Source: Borrelia sp. RT5S
GTDB taxonomy: Bacteria; Spirochaetota; Spirochaetia; Borreliales; Borreliaceae
Length of the DNA: 64,000 nucleotides
Assembly (NCBI RefSeq): GCF_021165755.1
Contig: NZ_CP088936.1
Coordinates: 496,001-560,000 of the forward strand
Direction of reading: 5' to 3'
Within the stretch, counting starts at the first letter, position 1; each line of letters opens with the position of its first letter. Positions 16,918 to 26,670 of the stretch are shown in pieces. Below the pieces are notes generated by a model. It saw only the letters and a list, made by a program, of their open reading frames with translations. It was not told the DNA's origin and did no database searches. The position numbers and the translations under genes are program-made.

Positions 16918-17196
16918 GTGGCAAGATCTATTAAGAAAGGACCTTTTATAGAAAAAAGTCTTTATCAAAAAGTTTTAGCAGCTTCTGGTAAGGGGAAAAG
17001 AGTGGTTATTAAAACATATTCTAGAGCTTCGACAATAATACCTGACATGGTAAGTCTTACTATATCTGTTTATAATGGTAAGTCTTTTATTCCTGTCTAT
17101 ATTACTGAAGATCTTGTGGGGCATAAGCTTGGTGAGTTTTCTCCGACAAGGATTTTTAGGGGACATGCTAAATCAGATAAGAAGGGAAGGAAGTAG
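16918..17196 (+). CDS. rpsS: 30S ribosomal protein S19
   Basis: 92 residues, GTG start after GTAGGAG. The opening [14 protein letters not shown] and the later [15 protein letters not shown] are standard S19 motifs. It binds 16S rRNA in the 30S head together with S13. The gap to rplV is 6 bp. Confidence 0.97.
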   Translation: MARSIKKGPFIEKSLYQKVLAASGKGKRVVIKTYSRASTIIPDMVSLTISVYNGKSFIPVYITEDLVGHKLGEFSPTRIFRGHAKSDKKGRK

Positions 17197-17202
17197 GGGG
17201 TT

Positions 17203-17565
17203 ATGGGTGTAAATAGGAGATATACGGCAAGGGGCAAGAATCTGCCATCTTCCCCGAAGAAGGTGAGGCCCATAGCTGATAATATACGTGGTAGATCTTA
17301 TGTTGAGGCTGCTGCTATACTTTATTCTATGCCCAATAAAGGGGCTAAGCTTTTGGGTAAGGTGGTTAAATCAGCTGCATCAAATGCTATGTATCATAAT
17401 AAAAATCTTTCTGAGGATATGATCATTGTGAAGGTGGTTATGGTTGATGATGGAAGGCGCCGTAAGAGTGTTTGGCCTAGAGCTAGAGGGAGGGCCGATA
17501 GACTAGTTAATAGAAGTTGTCATATTTTTGTTGAAGTTGATGAAAAGATGGGAAGTGGAGAATAA
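17203..17565 (+). CDS. rplV: 50S ribosomal protein L22
   Basis: 120 residues, ATG start. L22 has a long beta-hairpin in the exit tunnel that contacts macrolide-binding rRNA; the hairpin region reads DDGRRRKSVWPRARGRADR. LPSSPKKVRPIADNIRG near the N terminus is also typical. It lies between rpsS and rpsC as usual. Confidence 0.97.
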   Translation: MGVNRRYTARGKNLPSSPKKVRPIADNIRGRSYVEAAAILYSMPNKGAKLLGKVVKSAASNAMYHNKNLSEDMIIVKVVMVDDGRRRKSVWPRARGRADRLVNRSCHIFVEVDEKMGSGE

Positions 17566-17568
17566 GAT

Positions 17569-18387
17569 ATGGGTCAAAAAGTACATCCTTATAGCTTAAG
17601 AATAAAGATTAATAAGGACTGGAAGTCGAAATGGTATTTTGATAAGAAGTTGTATTCGGAGATACTTTATGAAGATTTCTTGATAAGACGAGAGACTATG
17701 AAGTTTCTCAGGGGTATTAAGTTTGATATTTCTGACATAGAGATTATTAGAAATAATCTTCAAAGGGTAACAGTGGTTATTTCTACTCCAAGGCCTGGTT
17801 CTGTTATTGGAGCTAAGGGCGCCAACCTTGAAAAGATAGGGCAGCTGCTGACTAGGAAGATTTCTAAAAAGATCAATATTAAGATAAAAGAGATTAAAAA
17901 GCCGGAGTTTGATGCTCAGATTATTGCTAATGGGATAGCAAGGCAAATTGAAAATAGGGCTTCTTACAGAAAGCTTTTAAAAACTTCGCTTTCGTCTTCT
18001 ATTTCAAAAGGTCTTCAGGGAATTAAAATTAAAGTTTCGGGTAGGCTCGGTGGGGCTGAAATTGCTAGAAGTTTTGAGGTTAAGGAAGGAAGAATCCCTT
18101 TGCACACTCTTAGGGCTAACATAGATTATGGTTTTGTTGAGGCGCAGACGACTTATGGTATCATTGGCGTTAAGGTTTGGGTATTTAAGGGAGAGCTTTT
18201 AGGGAGGAAAATTAATGCGGATGCTGGTCAGGTAATAAATAAAAAGCCTGCAAGGGAGAGAAGTGAAAATTTTAATAAGATTGGGATAGCGCAAGATAGG
18301 AATAGCCAGGATGGCAAGAATAGAAGGGTTTCAGACGAGGGTAAATTTTTTAAGGAAAAATCAGGGCCCGGAGATGATTCTGTTTAG
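17569..18387 (+). CDS. rpsC: 30S ribosomal protein S3
   Basis: 272 residues. The KH-domain loop is PGSVIGAKGANLEKI and the C-terminal domain carries SGRLGGAEIARSFEVKEGR. S3 lies at the mRNA entry channel. After the conserved core there is a polar tail of about 50 residues (from ARERSENFNK), longer than in E. coli S3 (233 aa); the tail looks disordered. Confidence 0.97.
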   Translation: MGQKVHPYSLRIKINKDWKSKWYFDKKLYSEILYEDFLIRRETMKFLRGIKFDISDIEIIRNNLQRVTVVISTPRPGSVIGAKGANLEKIGQLLTRKISKKINIKIKEIKKPEFDAQIIANGIARQIENRASYRKLLKTSLSSSISKGLQGIKIKVSGRLGGAEIARSFEVKEGRIPLHTLRANIDYGFVEAQTTYGIIGVKVWVFKGELLGRKINADAGQVINKKPARERSENFNKIGIAQDRNSQDGKNRRVSDEGKFFKEKSGPGDDSV

Positions 18388-18426
18388 AGGAAGATTTTTG
18401 ATATCTAGGATCTTAAGGAGAGTTAA

Positions 18427-18843
18427 ATGTTGAGTCCTAAAAAGGTTAGGTATAGGAAGAGGCAGAGAGGGAGGCTTACTGGGCAAGCACAGAAGGGGAA
18501 TAAGATATCCTTTGGAGAGTATGGGCTTGTTTCTCTTGAGACGGATTTTATTACTTCAAGGCAGATTGAGGCAGCTCGTATTGCTATGACTCGTAGGGTT
18601 AAGAGAGGTGGTAAAGTTTGGATAAGAATATTTCCGGACATTCCTTACACCAAGAAACCAGCTGAGACTAGAATGGGTAAGGGTAAGGGGGGTGTTGATC
18701 ATTGGAATGCTCCTGTTAAGCTTGGGACTGTTATGTTTGAGATGGCTGGCGTAGCTAAGGAGCTTGCTGAGGAAGCTATGGTGCTTGCTAGCTCTAAATT
18801 GCCAGTTAAAACGGTGTTTGTTGTAAGGAGAGATTTGAGGTAG
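18427..18843 (+). CDS. rplP: 50S ribosomal protein L16
   Basis: 138 residues, ATG after AAGGAGAG. Begins [16 protein letters not shown] and contains the conserved [16 protein letters not shown] segment. L16 sits near the A site and completes 50S assembly. The gap to rpmC is 3 bp. Confidence 0.97.
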   Translation: MLSPKKVRYRKRQRGRLTGQAQKGNKISFGEYGLVSLETDFITSRQIEAARIAMTRRVKRGGKVWIRIFPDIPYTKKPAETRMGKGKGGVDHWNAPVKLGTVMFEMAGVAKELAEEAMVLASSKLPVKTVFVVRRDLR

Positions 18844-18846
18844 GCT

Positions 18847-19047
18847 ATGTTAAAGAAATTTAAGGATATGTCTCTTGATGATATTAGGGCTAAGCGCTTG
18901 TCGCTGAAGAGAGAGTATATGGATTTGAGGTTTAGGACGGTTGTGGGGCATGTTGAGAACCCTTTAAAGAAAAGGGAGATAAGGCGGGATATTGCAAGGC
19001 TTAATACGATAATCTATGAATATGAAATAGGTATTAGGAAGGTTTAG
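18847..19047 (+). CDS. rpmC: 50S ribosomal protein L29
   Basis: 66 residues, a two-helix protein of the usual length: [18 protein letters not shown] then [16 protein letters not shown]. It sits near the exit tunnel next to L23. Standard position between rplP and rpsQ. Confidence 0.95.
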   Translation: MLKKFKDMSLDDIRAKRLSLKREYMDLRFRTVVGHVENPLKKREIRRDIARLNTIIYEYEIGIRKV

Positions 19048-19051
19048 TTTT

Positions 19052-19306
19052 ATGGCAAGAGAAAATAAGAGAGAGCTAGTCGGTAGGGTTGTCAGCGATA
19101 GGATGAGTAAATCTATAGTTGTTGAAATTGTTCAGAGAAGAATGCATCCTATATATCATAAATACCTAAAGGTTAGTAGAAGAGTTAAGGCTCATGACGA
19201 GAAAGAAGAATCAAAGGTTGGAGATAAGGTAAGGATTGTTGAGGCTCGACCTATTAGTAAGGAGAAGAGGTGGATGCTTGTTGGAGTTTTAGAAAAGTCA
19301 AAGTGA
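19052..19306 (+). CDS. rpsQ: 30S ribosomal protein S17
   Basis: 84 residues, ATG start. OB-fold rRNA-binding protein with the motifs [38 protein letters not shown] and [15 protein letters not shown]. Standard S17 length and place. Confidence 0.96.
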   Translation: MARENKRELVGRVVSDRMSKSIVVEIVQRRMHPIYHKYLKVSRRVKAHDEKEESKVGDKVRIVEARPISKEKRWMLVGVLEKSK

Positions 19307-19334
19307 TTTTTGTTGTTTTTTAGAGGAGAGTAAT

Positions 19335-19703
19335 ATGGTACAGATGCAGACGTATTTAACGGTTGCTGATAATACAGGCGGTAAGTTGGCTCAGTGTATA
19401 AAGGTTTTGGGTGGTAGTAAGAAGCGTTATGCTAGGGTTGGAGACATAATTGTTGTCGCTGTAAAGCAGGCTATTCCTAATTCTCCTGTTAAAAAGGGAG
19501 ATGTGTATAAGGCTGTTGTTGTTAGAACTTCGAAAGAGATAAGACGTAGGAATGGGACTTATGTTAGATTTGATGATAATGCTTGTGTTATACTCGATGC
19601 TAATTTAAATCCAAGAGGTAAGAGAGTTTTTGGGCCTGTTGCAAGGGAATTGAGAGATGCTAATTTTATGAAGGTTGTCTCTTTAGCTTCAGAGGTAATA
19701 TAG
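19335..19703 (+). CDS. rplN: 50S ribosomal protein L14
   Basis: 122 residues, ATG after AGAGGAGAG. Opens [17 protein letters not shown] and contains [29 protein letters not shown], diagnostic for L14. It forms part of the inter-subunit bridge and the landing site of the silencing factor RsfS. Confidence 0.98.
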   Translation: MVQMQTYLTVADNTGGKLAQCIKVLGGSKKRYARVGDIIVVAVKQAIPNSPVKKGDVYKAVVVRTSKEIRRRNGTYVRFDDNACVILDANLNPRGKRVFGPVARELRDANFMKVVSLASEVI

Positions 19704-19713
19704 GGGTGTAATT

Positions 19714-20019
19714 ATGAAGACAAAGCTAAGATTGGGGGATAACGTAAAGGTTCTTTGTGGCAAAGATAGAGGAAGGATAGGTAGAGTTATTGGTATTGAT
19801 AGGGGGAGATCTAGGGTTACTGTTGAAGCTTGTAATATGGTTAAAAAGGTTATTAAGGCGAGGACACCTCAGGAAAAGAGTAAAATAATTAATAAAGAGG
19901 CAGCTATGGATATCTCGAATGTGATGTTGTTCGTGGGGGGCATAGCTTCTAGGGTAGGGTTTAGATTTGAAGGCAATGAAAAGAAGAGATTTCTTAAGAA
20001 GAATGGGGGGAATGTTTAA
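19714..20019 (+). CDS. rplX: 50S ribosomal protein L24
   Basis: 101 residues, with an N-terminal KOW motif ([21 protein letters not shown]) followed by the extended bacterial L24 arm. An assembly initiator of the 50S subunit. The gap to rplE is 3 bp. Confidence 0.96.
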   Translation: MKTKLRLGDNVKVLCGKDRGRIGRVIGIDRGRSRVTVEACNMVKKVIKARTPQEKSKIINKEAAMDISNVMLFVGGIASRVGFRFEGNEKKRFLKKNGGNV

Positions 20020-20022
20020 AGT

Positions 20023-20571
20023 ATGAGTTACGTTCCTGAGTTTAAGAGATATTATAGGGAAAGTATTGTGAAGGAGCTTGCTGAGGAGTTTCAGTATAGG
20101 TCTATCATGCAGGCTCCTAGAATAGAAAAAATAGTTGTTTCTATGGGGGTTGGAGAGGCTGTTAAGAACAAGAAGCTTTTAGATTCGGCTGTTGAGGAGC
20201 TTAGTCAGATTACTGGCCAGAGGGCTGTGAAGACGAAGGCTAGGAGAGCTATTGCTGGTTTCAAGATTAGACAGGGACAGGAAATTGGAGCTATGGTTAC
20301 ACTTAGGGGCAATGTTATGTATGAATTTTTATACAAGCTTATCAATTTAGCCTTGCCTCGTGTTAAAGATTTCAGAGGAGTTAACGGCAATTCTTTTGAT
20401 GGCAATGGCAATTATTCTTTCGGGATAGCAGAACAGATAATATTTTCTGAGATAGATTATGATAAAATAGAGCGAGTGTCTGGTTTGAATGTTACTATAG
20501 TAACGACGGCTTTAAGTGATAGGGAAGGGAAGGCTTTGCTATCTAGGTTTGGTATGCCGTTTAGTAGCTAA
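20023..20571 (+). CDS. rplE: 50S ribosomal protein L5
   Basis: 182 residues. 5S rRNA-binding protein with the motifs [35 protein letters not shown], and a C-terminal [13 protein letters not shown]. Normal length, normal position before rpsN. Confidence 0.98.
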   Translation: MSYVPEFKRYYRESIVKELAEEFQYRSIMQAPRIEKIVVSMGVGEAVKNKKLLDSAVEELSQITGQRAVKTKARRAIAGFKIRQGQEIGAMVTLRGNVMYEFLYKLINLALPRVKDFRGVNGNSFDGNGNYSFGIAEQIIFSEIDYDKIERVSGLNVTIVTTALSDREGKALLSRFGMPFSS

Positions 20572-20585
20572 AGGAGTTTGTATTT

Positions 20586-20771
20586 ATGGCTAAGAAGTCA
20601 ATGATAATTAAGGCTTTACGGAAGCCAAAATATAGAACAAGGCAGAATCATAGGTGTAGGCTGTGTGGGCGCCCAAGGGGATATATGAGAGATTTTGGTA
20701 TGTGTCGTGTATGTTTTAGGAAGTATGCGTCTGCTGGATTAATTCCTGGTGTTTCAAAGTCAAGCTGGTAA
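20586..20771 (+). CDS. rpsN: 30S ribosomal protein S14, zinc-binding (type Z)
   Basis: 61 residues, the short zinc-ribbon form. Four Cys ligands are visible at 24, 27, 40 and 43 (CRLC and CRVC), in contrast to the ~100-residue zinc-free form. Sits in the 30S head. The presence of the Z form makes the cell dependent on zinc here unless a second copy exists elsewhere. Confidence 0.97.
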   Translation: MAKKSMIIKALRKPKYRTRQNHRCRLCGRPRGYMRDFGMCRVCFRKYASAGLIPGVSKSSW

Positions 20772-20780
20772 GGAGAGTTT

Positions 20781-21179
20781 ATGTCGGTTACGCATTCAGT
20801 TGGAGATATGTTAACTAAGATAAGAAATGCAAGTAGAGTTAGGCATGAATCTGTGGAACTGAAGATGTCTAAGATAAATAAGTCGATTTTAGATATTCTT
20901 AAGGAAGAAGGGTATATTAAGGACTATGGGTTGTTTGATAAAGATGGTATTTCTTTTATTAGGGTGGTGTTAAATTATGATAATAAGAGAAATCCTGCTA
21001 TAAACAGGATAGATGCTATTTCAACTCCTGGTAGAAAAGTTTATTCTTCGTATAAAAAAATGCCGAGGATAAAGAATGGCTATGGGATCTTGGTTGTGTC
21101 CTCTTCTAGGGGTGTTATTACCGGGAAGAAGGCTAGGGATAGCAAGGTGGGCGGTGAGCTCATTTGTTCAGTTTGGTAA
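20781..21179 (+). CDS. rpsH: 30S ribosomal protein S8
   Basis: 132 residues, ATG after AAGGAGAG. Standard motifs are DMLTKIRNASRV near the start and GYGILVVSSSRGVITGKKAR near the end. In E. coli S8 represses the spc operon; whether that applies here is not visible. Confidence 0.97.
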   Translation: MSVTHSVGDMLTKIRNASRVRHESVELKMSKINKSILDILKEEGYIKDYGLFDKDGISFIRVVLNYDNKRNPAINRIDAISTPGRKVYSSYKKMPRIKNGYGILVVSSSRGVITGKKARDSKVGGELICSVW

Positions 21180-21191
21180 GGGGGTGTTTGT

Positions 21192-21734
21192 ATGTCACGT
21201 GTTGGCAAGCTTCCTATAAGGATAGCAGATTCTGTTAAAGTGGGCGTTGTGGACAATTTGATAACGATTGAGGGGAAGAGGGGTAAATTGAATCAGGTGG
21301 TAGGAAGCGGTATTAAGGTTAGAGTGGAGGATGACAACATTATTGTGGAGCGTGCTTTTGAGGATAAGCAGACAAGAGCCTTTCATGGGCTTTATAGAAG
21401 CTTGATTTTTAATATGGTCAAGGGAGTGACGGATGGGTTTTCAAAGTCCCTTACTATTAATGGGGTAGGTTATAGGGTGGAGCAGCAGGGGAGCAGTCTT
21501 TTTTTTAATCTGGGGTATTCAACTCAGTTTGAGTATGTAATACCGGAGGGGGTTTCTATTAAGCTTGATGGGAATACTAAAATTTCAGTTGAGGGGATAG
21601 ACAAGTGCAGGGTTGGACAAGTCGCTGCTGAGATTAGAAGCTTGAAGGTGCCAGAACCGTATAAGGGTAAAGGTATTAAGTATGACAGTGAGGTAATTAA
21701 GCGTAAAGTAGGAAAATCGGGAGTAAAGAAATAA
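21192..21734 (+). CDS. rplF: 50S ribosomal protein L6
   Basis: 180 residues with two duplicated alpha/beta domains. Opens MSRVGKLPI and ends with the highly conserved PEPYKGKGIKY motif. Located near the GTPase-associated centre. Standard position between rpsH and rplR. Confidence 0.98.
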   Translation: MSRVGKLPIRIADSVKVGVVDNLITIEGKRGKLNQVVGSGIKVRVEDDNIIVERAFEDKQTRAFHGLYRSLIFNMVKGVTDGFSKSLTINGVGYRVEQQGSSLFFNLGYSTQFEYVIPEGVSIKLDGNTKISVEGIDKCRVGQVAAEIRSLKVPEPYKGKGIKYDSEVIKRKVGKSGVKK

Positions 21735-21751
21735 GTTTTAGGTGATTATTT

Positions 21752-22111
21752 ATGAAAAGAATAAAAGAAGCTGAAAAAAGAAATATGAAACGCAAGAAGA
21801 AAATAAAGGGCAGGATTGGGCTTGGAGTGGCAGACAGACCTAGGGTTACTGTCTTTAAGTCTAACAGATATTTTTATGCTCAGGTTATCGATGATGTGGT
21901 GGGGCACACCTTGGCAAGTGTTTCCACTATTGAGAAGGGCCTTAAATTGAGTAAAAACGTTGACGATGTAAGGAAGCTTGGAGAGGTCCTTGTGAGTAGG
22001 CTTAAGGAGAAGAATATAAGTAGACTTATTTTTGATAGGAATGGTTATAAATACCATGGGCTTATTGCAAGCTTTGCGACTTCTTTGCGGGAAGCTGGTA
22101 TTGATGTTTAG
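21752..22111 (+). CDS. rplR: 50S ribosomal protein L18
   Basis: 119 residues. 5S rRNA-binding protein; recognisable by [20 protein letters not shown] and the C-terminal [23 protein letters not shown]. The N terminus is Lys/Arg-rich, as usual. Standard place. Confidence 0.97.
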   Translation: MKRIKEAEKRNMKRKKKIKGRIGLGVADRPRVTVFKSNRYFYAQVIDDVVGHTLASVSTIEKGLKLSKNVDDVRKLGEVLVSRLKEKNISRLIFDRNGYKYHGLIASFATSLREAGIDV

Positions 22112-22122
22112 GAGGAGATAGG

Positions 22123-22617
22123 GTGGAAGCTCAGGTTCAGAAGAAACAAATAGAGAAATTAATATCACTTAATAGGGTTACCAAGGTTGTAAAAGGGGGG
22201 AGAAGGTTTTCCTTTGCTGCTTTTATGGTTATTGGTGATGGAGAAGGGCGTGTTGGCTGGGGGTTTGGTAAGGCTAATGATGCTAGCGATGCTATAAAGA
22301 AAAGTTCCACGAATGCTAGGAAAAATTTAAGGTCTGTTCCTATTAAGAAGGGTACACTACCTCATATGGTTATTGGAGATTTTAAGAAGGCCAAGGTTTT
22401 AATTAAGCCAGCCACTGAGGGTACTGGCATTATTGCGGGTGGACCTGTGCGCGCTGTAATGGAAGCTGTGGGGGTGCATGATATTTTGAGCAAGTCTCTT
22501 GGGTCTAATAATTCTATGAATGTGGTGAAGGCGACTTTTAGGGCATTTGATTTGGTTTTGGATGGTAGAAAAGTGGCTGGAATAAGAGGGAAAACTTTAA
22601 GAACTTTATGGGGTTGA
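22123..22617 (+). CDS. rpsE: 30S ribosomal protein S5
   Basis: 164 residues, GTG start after TAGGAGGAG. Double-stranded-RNA-binding N domain (LISLNRVTKVVKGGRRFSF) and the loop VGWGFGKANDASDAI. S5 affects translational accuracy and spectinomycin response. The spectinomycin-binding VVKGGRRF segment looks wild type. Confidence 0.98.
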   Translation: MEAQVQKKQIEKLISLNRVTKVVKGGRRFSFAAFMVIGDGEGRVGWGFGKANDASDAIKKSSTNARKNLRSVPIKKGTLPHMVIGDFKKAKVLIKPATEGTGIIAGGPVRAVMEAVGVHDILSKSLGSNNSMNVVKATFRAFDLVLDGRKVAGIRGKTLRTLWG

Positions 22618-22620
22618 TTT

Positions 22621-22932
22621 ATGATTAAGAGGAAATTAAGACTTCAACTTAAGAAAAGTAGGTTTAAGGCTTCAAGATCTAGGGCTAAAAACAAGGCTTT
22701 TATTAGGAGGATGGAGAGGAATAGAGAGGTTATTTCTAAAAGTGGTGTTGAGGTCGAAGTTGAACTCAAGAGAAGCTCGATTGGAAAATTGGATAACAAG
22801 GTAAGGACATTAAGAGCTTTAGGCTTGAAGAGAATAGGAGATAAAAGAAGGCATAGTTTGGACAAATCGGTACAGGGGATGCTTGTTAAGGTAATTAGTA
22901 TGGTTTTAATAAGTGAGGTGGTAAGTGGTTAA
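22621..22932 (+). CDS. rpmD: 50S ribosomal protein L30 with long N-terminal extension
   Basis: 103 residues, versus about 60 in most bacteria. The L30 core is the last ~57 residues (VEVELKRSSIGKLDNKVRTLRALGL through GMLVKVISMV). The first ~45 residues are very rich in Lys and Arg (KRKLRLQLKKSRFKASRSR) and are probably an rRNA-binding extension. The gene overlaps rplO by 8 nt. The core motif and position leave little doubt about identity. Confidence 0.94.
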   Translation: MIKRKLRLQLKKSRFKASRSRAKNKAFIRRMERNREVISKSGVEVEVELKRSSIGKLDNKVRTLRALGLKRIGDKRRHSLDKSVQGMLVKVISMVLISEVVSG

Positions 22933-23362
22933 GTTAAGAAGTCCTTTGGGGGCCAATAAGGCTAGAAAGGTTTTAGGTAGGGGGTCCGGATCTGGTCTTG
23001 GGAAGACGTCAGGTCGAGGTCAGAAAGGGCAGAGAGCTAGGAATAGTTCGCCAAGGCCTGGATTTGAAGGGGGGCAAACTCCTCTTTATAGGAGACTTCC
23101 AAGGAGAGGATTCTCCAATTATGATTATAAGTTAAGATATGAGATTGTGGGGCTTGATGATATAGAGAAAAAATTTGAGCCTGGTGATGTAGTAAGTTGT
23201 AGCACTTTATTTGAGAAAGGACTTGTGGGCAGGAATGTTAAGAATATTAAAATTTTGGCTAACGGTGAGCTTACTAAGAAGGTTGATTTTGAAATTTCTC
23301 GCATTTCAAAATCTGCTGAAGAACTTGTAGTAAAAATGGGTTGTAAAATTAAGTTAATTTAG
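22925..23362 (+). CDS. rplO: 50S ribosomal protein L15
   Basis: 145 residues from GTG 22925, inside the end of rpmD, behind a GAGGTGG site. The Gly/Arg-rich N terminus (RKVLGRGSGSGLGKTSGRGQKGQ) and RPGFEGGQTPLYRRLP are diagnostic. The overlap suggests translational coupling with rpmD. Confidence 0.97.
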   Translation: MVKLRSPLGANKARKVLGRGSGSGLGKTSGRGQKGQRARNSSPRPGFEGGQTPLYRRLPRRGFSNYDYKLRYEIVGLDDIEKKFEPGDVVSCSTLFEKGLVGRNVKNIKILANGELTKKVDFEISRISKSAEELVVKMGCKIKLI

Positions 23363-23374
23363 AATGGTAGTGGG

Positions 23375-24679
23375 ATGAAAGATTTGTTTTTCAATTTGTT
23401 TAGTATCAAGGAGTTAAGGACTAAGTTTTTGTTTACTCTGTCTATTCTTTTTATTTTCAGGGTTGGTTCGTATTTGCCAATACCGGGAATAAATCCTGTG
23501 GCTCTCAGGAGCTATTTTAAGGCACAGGCAGATTTTTCGATCACTAATTATTTTGATTTTTTTTCAGGTGGTGCTTTTAGTAATTTTTCTGTGTTTATGC
23601 TTGGCATAGGACCCTATATATCGGCTTCAATCATCATACAGCTTCTCGTTTATTCTTTTCCTTCTCTTAAGAGAATGCAGGAGGGGGATGGTGGAAGAAA
23701 AAAGGTTAAAAAATATACAAAGTATCTAACGATTGTTGCGGCCTTGGCCCAGGGGTATGCTACTAGCCTTTACGCAAGAAGTATTCCAGGTGCACTTAAT
23801 ATGCCTTTTAGTAGATATATTTTTATTGCTATTTTGACTGTCACGGCTGGGACTTTTATACTTTTGTGGCTTGGTGAACAAATCAATCAAAGGGGAATTG
23901 GAAACGGTGTGTCTTTGATAATTTTTTCAGGAATAGTAGTGAGACTGCAGGCGGCTTTGTTTAATTTGTTTCAGGGGATGAGAGACCCTTCTCAAAATAT
24001 TAATCCCGTTTTTGTGATATTGGTTTTAGGTGTTTTTGTTGTAGTCGTAGTGCTAATTATATATGAGTATAAGGCACAAAGAAGGATTGCTATACACTAT
24101 GCTAGGGCAAGTTCAAGGGGTACTGTGAGTTCGTATTTACCAATAAAACTTAATCCATCGGGAGTTCTACCTGTCATTTTTGCGTCTGTTCTTATTACTT
24201 TGCCTTTGCAAATTTTGAGTGGGTTTGCTGAGACTTCTGCACTTGCAAGACAATTTTTATCCTATCTAAGACCCAACGGACTTTATTATAATTTGTTGAA
24301 TGTAGTCTTAATAGTAGGGTTTACATATTTTTATTCGAAGATACAATTAAGTCCTAAGGATATAAGCAATAATATTAGGAAAAATGGAGGTACTATTCCA
24401 GGAATAAAGGCAGATGAAATGGAGGGCTATTTGGATAGTATTATGAATAGAACGCTATTTTCGGGCTCTATTTTTTTGTCTATTATTGCAATAATTCCAT
24501 TTTTGGTGCAGACTATCTTCAGATTTCCGTATGATGTCTCAAGGATCGTGGGCAGTTCTTCATTGTTGATTATGGTGGGGGTGGCTCTTGATACGTTAAT
24601 TCAGATTGATGCGTATTTAAAGACCCGAGGAGTGTCTCGTGGGAATGATAAAAAGAGTGCTTTTTTACAAAAAATTTAG
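23375..24679 (+). CDS. secY: Preprotein translocase subunit SecY
   Basis: 434 residues, ten predicted membrane helices. Forms the protein-conducting channel with SecE/SecG. Motifs include GSYLPIPGINP at the start, SGGAFSNFSVFMLGIGPYISASI near the plug and helix 2b, and PKDISNNIRKNGGTIPGIK in the cytoplasmic loop that contacts SecA and ribosomes. It sits at its usual place after rplO. Confidence 0.98.
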   Translation: MKDLFFNLFSIKELRTKFLFTLSILFIFRVGSYLPIPGINPVALRSYFKAQADFSITNYFDFFSGGAFSNFSVFMLGIGPYISASIIIQLLVYSFPSLKRMQEGDGGRKKVKKYTKYLTIVAALAQGYATSLYARSIPGALNMPFSRYIFIAILTVTAGTFILLWLGEQINQRGIGNGVSLIIFSGIVVRLQAALFNLFQGMRDPSQNINPVFVILVLGVFVVVVVLIIYEYKAQRRIAIHYARASSRGTVSSYLPIKLNPSGVLPVIFASVLITLPLQILSGFAETSALARQFLSYLRPNGLYYNLLNVVLIVGFTYFYSKIQLSPKDISNNIRKNGGTIPGIKADEMEGYLDSIMNRTLFSGSIFLSIIAIIPFLVQTIFRFPYDVSRIVGSSSLLIMVGVALDTLIQIDAYLKTRGVSRGNDKKSAFLQKI

Positions 24680-24688
24680 GGGTAGGTT

Positions 24689-24802
24689 ATGAAAGTTAGG
24701 GTAAGCGTGAAGCCGATTTGTGAAAAATGTAAGGTAATAAAGAGAAAGGGTGTTTTAAGGATTATTTGTGATAACCTCAAGCACAAACAAAGACAAAAAT
24801 AA
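24689..24802 (+). CDS. rpmJ: 50S ribosomal protein L36, zinc-binding form
   Basis: 37 residues: starts [17 protein letters not shown] and ends KHKQRQK. The zinc ligands Cys11, Cys14, Cys27 and His32 are all present, so this is the C+ form. GGGGTAGG lies just before the ATG. It directly follows secY; infA, adk and map, which often separate the two genes in other bacteria, are not here. Confidence 0.97.
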
Positions 24803-24811
24803 GGGGATATA

Positions 24812-25189
24812 ATGGCTAGGATAGCGGGAATAGATTTACCTAATGGTAAACAACTTCAGATAGCTCTTACATCTATTTATGGCATAGGAAGGGCTAGAGC
24901 TTTGGAAGTCTGCAGAAAGACGGATATTGCGCCAGATAAAAAAGCGAAGGATTTAGATAATAATGAAATTAATAAGCTTAGAAAGATAGTTGAAAGTGAT
25001 TATGTTGTCGAGGGGAAGCTTAGAAGTGAGTTGGCTATGTCTATTAAGAGGCTTATGGATATTGCATGTTATAGGGGAGTTAGGCATAGGAAGGGGTTGC
25101 CCTTAAGGGGACAGAGAACTAAAACTAATGCAAGGACTAGAAAGGGTAAGCGAAGAACTGTTGCTAATAAGAAAATAGCTGCTAAATAA
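24812..25189 (+). CDS. rpsM: 30S ribosomal protein S13
   Basis: 125 residues, ATG after AAGGGGAT. Opens [15 protein letters not shown]; contains [13 protein letters not shown] and the C-terminal [25 protein letters not shown] segment that reaches the P-site tRNA. Normal length and order. Confidence 0.98.
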   Translation: MARIAGIDLPNGKQLQIALTSIYGIGRARALEVCRKTDIAPDKKAKDLDNNEINKLRKIVESDYVVEGKLRSELAMSIKRLMDIACYRGVRHRKGLPLRGQRTKTNARTRKGKRRTVANKKIAAK

Positions 25190-25216
25190 GATTGTTTTGT
25201 ATATGGAGGGTGAAGA

Positions 25217-25606
25217 TTGAGTGCAAAATTATCGACTAACAAAAGAAGAGTAAAGAGGACTATTGGAGAGGGTAATGTTTATATACAAGCTACTTTTAAT
25301 AACACAATCGTGACTGTATCGGATATAAGGGGTAATACTTTAGCTTGGGCAAGTGCGGGGGGTATGGGGTTTAAGGGGGCTAAGAAATCGACTCCTTATG
25401 CTGCTCAGATGACTGCTGAGTCTGCTTTGGGTAAGGTTAAGGATTTTGGTATTAATTATGTACATGTCTTTGTGAAAGGACCAGGGATTGGTAGAGAGTC
25501 TGCTATACGTGCTGTTGGATCGGCTGGTATAGTTGTTAAGTCAATCTCAGATGTAACTCCGATACCGCATAATGGGTGTAGGCCTAAGAAAACTAGACGA
25601 GTTTAA
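25217..25606 (+). CDS. rpsK: 30S ribosomal protein S11
   Basis: 129 residues from TTG 25217 behind GGAGGGTGA (25205-25213). Motifs are [41 protein letters not shown] and the ending [15 protein letters not shown]. It forms the 30S platform. The usual next gene, rpsD, is missing; rpoA follows directly. Confidence 0.97.
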   Translation: MSAKLSTNKRRVKRTIGEGNVYIQATFNNTIVTVSDIRGNTLAWASAGGMGFKGAKKSTPYAAQMTAESALGKVKDFGINYVHVFVKGPGIGRESAIRAVGSAGIVVKSISDVTPIPHNGCRPKKTRRV

Positions 25607-25622
25607 TTGGAGGAACTAACTG

Positions 25623-26654
25623 ATGTCTTTAGATAAACTTTTGAAAGATTTTACTATACCTGATAGGATTGAGTTTTTAAGGGGAGAGGATGATGGTTCT
25701 TATGGGAAATTTGTAATATATCCTTTTGAGAAAGGGTTTGGTGTTACCATTGGAAATACTCTAAGGCGAGTTTTGTTATCTTCTATTGAGGGGTACGCTA
25801 TATCTGCTATGAGAATTCAGTCTAATCAGGGGGGATCTTCGAGGGCTGTTTCAAGTGAATTTGATTTAATACCTGGAGTTGTGGAAGATACTCTTGAAGT
25901 AATTGCTAATATTAAGAATATTCATTTAAAGCTAGACAGGGGGATTAGTAGTACGGTTATAAGTTTTTCTGTTAATGGTAGGGACACTAATGTGTTAAGA
26001 GCTGCTAATTTTGAAAGAGAGGGCGTTGAAGTATTAAATAAAGATTTGGTTATTGCTACACTTTCAGGTGATGCAAGTTTGGATTTTGAGTTTCAAGTTA
26101 ATTATGGGAGAGGTTATGTTTCTTCTGAGCACAATGCTAGGTATTTGGAAGAAGTTAATACTATTGCGCTTGATTCTATATTTTCCCCAATAGAAAAGGT
26201 GTCATATTCTATTGAGGACACTAGGGTGGGGCAACGATCTGATTATGATAAGCTTATTATGGAAATATGGACAACGGGTGCAATTAGTGCTAATGATGCT
26301 ATAAGAAAGGCTGCTTCTGTAGTGCGAGAGTTTTTACTTCCATTGGTGAATTTTGAGGATAAGATTGTTCAATCGCTTGAAAATTCTGAATTGAAAGAAT
26401 CTGACTTGCTTAATATGAGTATTAAGAAGTTAGATTTGTCTGTTAGATCCTTAAATTGTTTGACTAAGGAGAATGTTAAAACTTTGGGGGAGCTTATTAG
26501 TAAGACTTCGGAAGAGCTTTCAAGGGCTAGAAACTTTGGGAAAAAAAGTTTAGAAGAAATAATTGAGAAGCTTAGTATTTATGGGTTATTCTTAGGGATG
26601 GCTAAGACGGAGGCTATTAAAGTATTAAACAAAAACGATAAAATATCTAAGTAA
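25623..26654 (+). CDS. rpoA: RNA polymerase alpha subunit
   Basis: 343 residues. The N-terminal dimerisation and assembly domain has [25 protein letters not shown], and the C-terminal domain (last ~70 residues) keeps the helix-hairpin-helix [22 protein letters not shown] and [10 protein letters not shown]. The CTD contacts UP elements and activators. ATG after TGGAGG. It is co-transcribed with ribosomal genes as in most bacteria. Confidence 0.98.
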   Translation: MSLDKLLKDFTIPDRIEFLRGEDDGSYGKFVIYPFEKGFGVTIGNTLRRVLLSSIEGYAISAMRIQSNQGGSSRAVSSEFDLIPGVVEDTLEVIANIKNIHLKLDRGISSTVISFSVNGRDTNVLRAANFEREGVEVLNKDLVIATLSGDASLDFEFQVNYGRGYVSSEHNARYLEEVNTIALDSIFSPIEKVSYSIEDTRVGQRSDYDKLIMEIWTTGAISANDAIRKAASVVREFLLPLVNFEDKIVQSLENSELKESDLLNMSIKKLDLSVRSLNCLTKENVKTLGELISKTSEELSRARNFGKKSLEEIIEKLSIYGLFLGMAKTEAIKVLNKNDKISK

Positions 26655-26670
26655 AAGGAAACTGTTTCAT

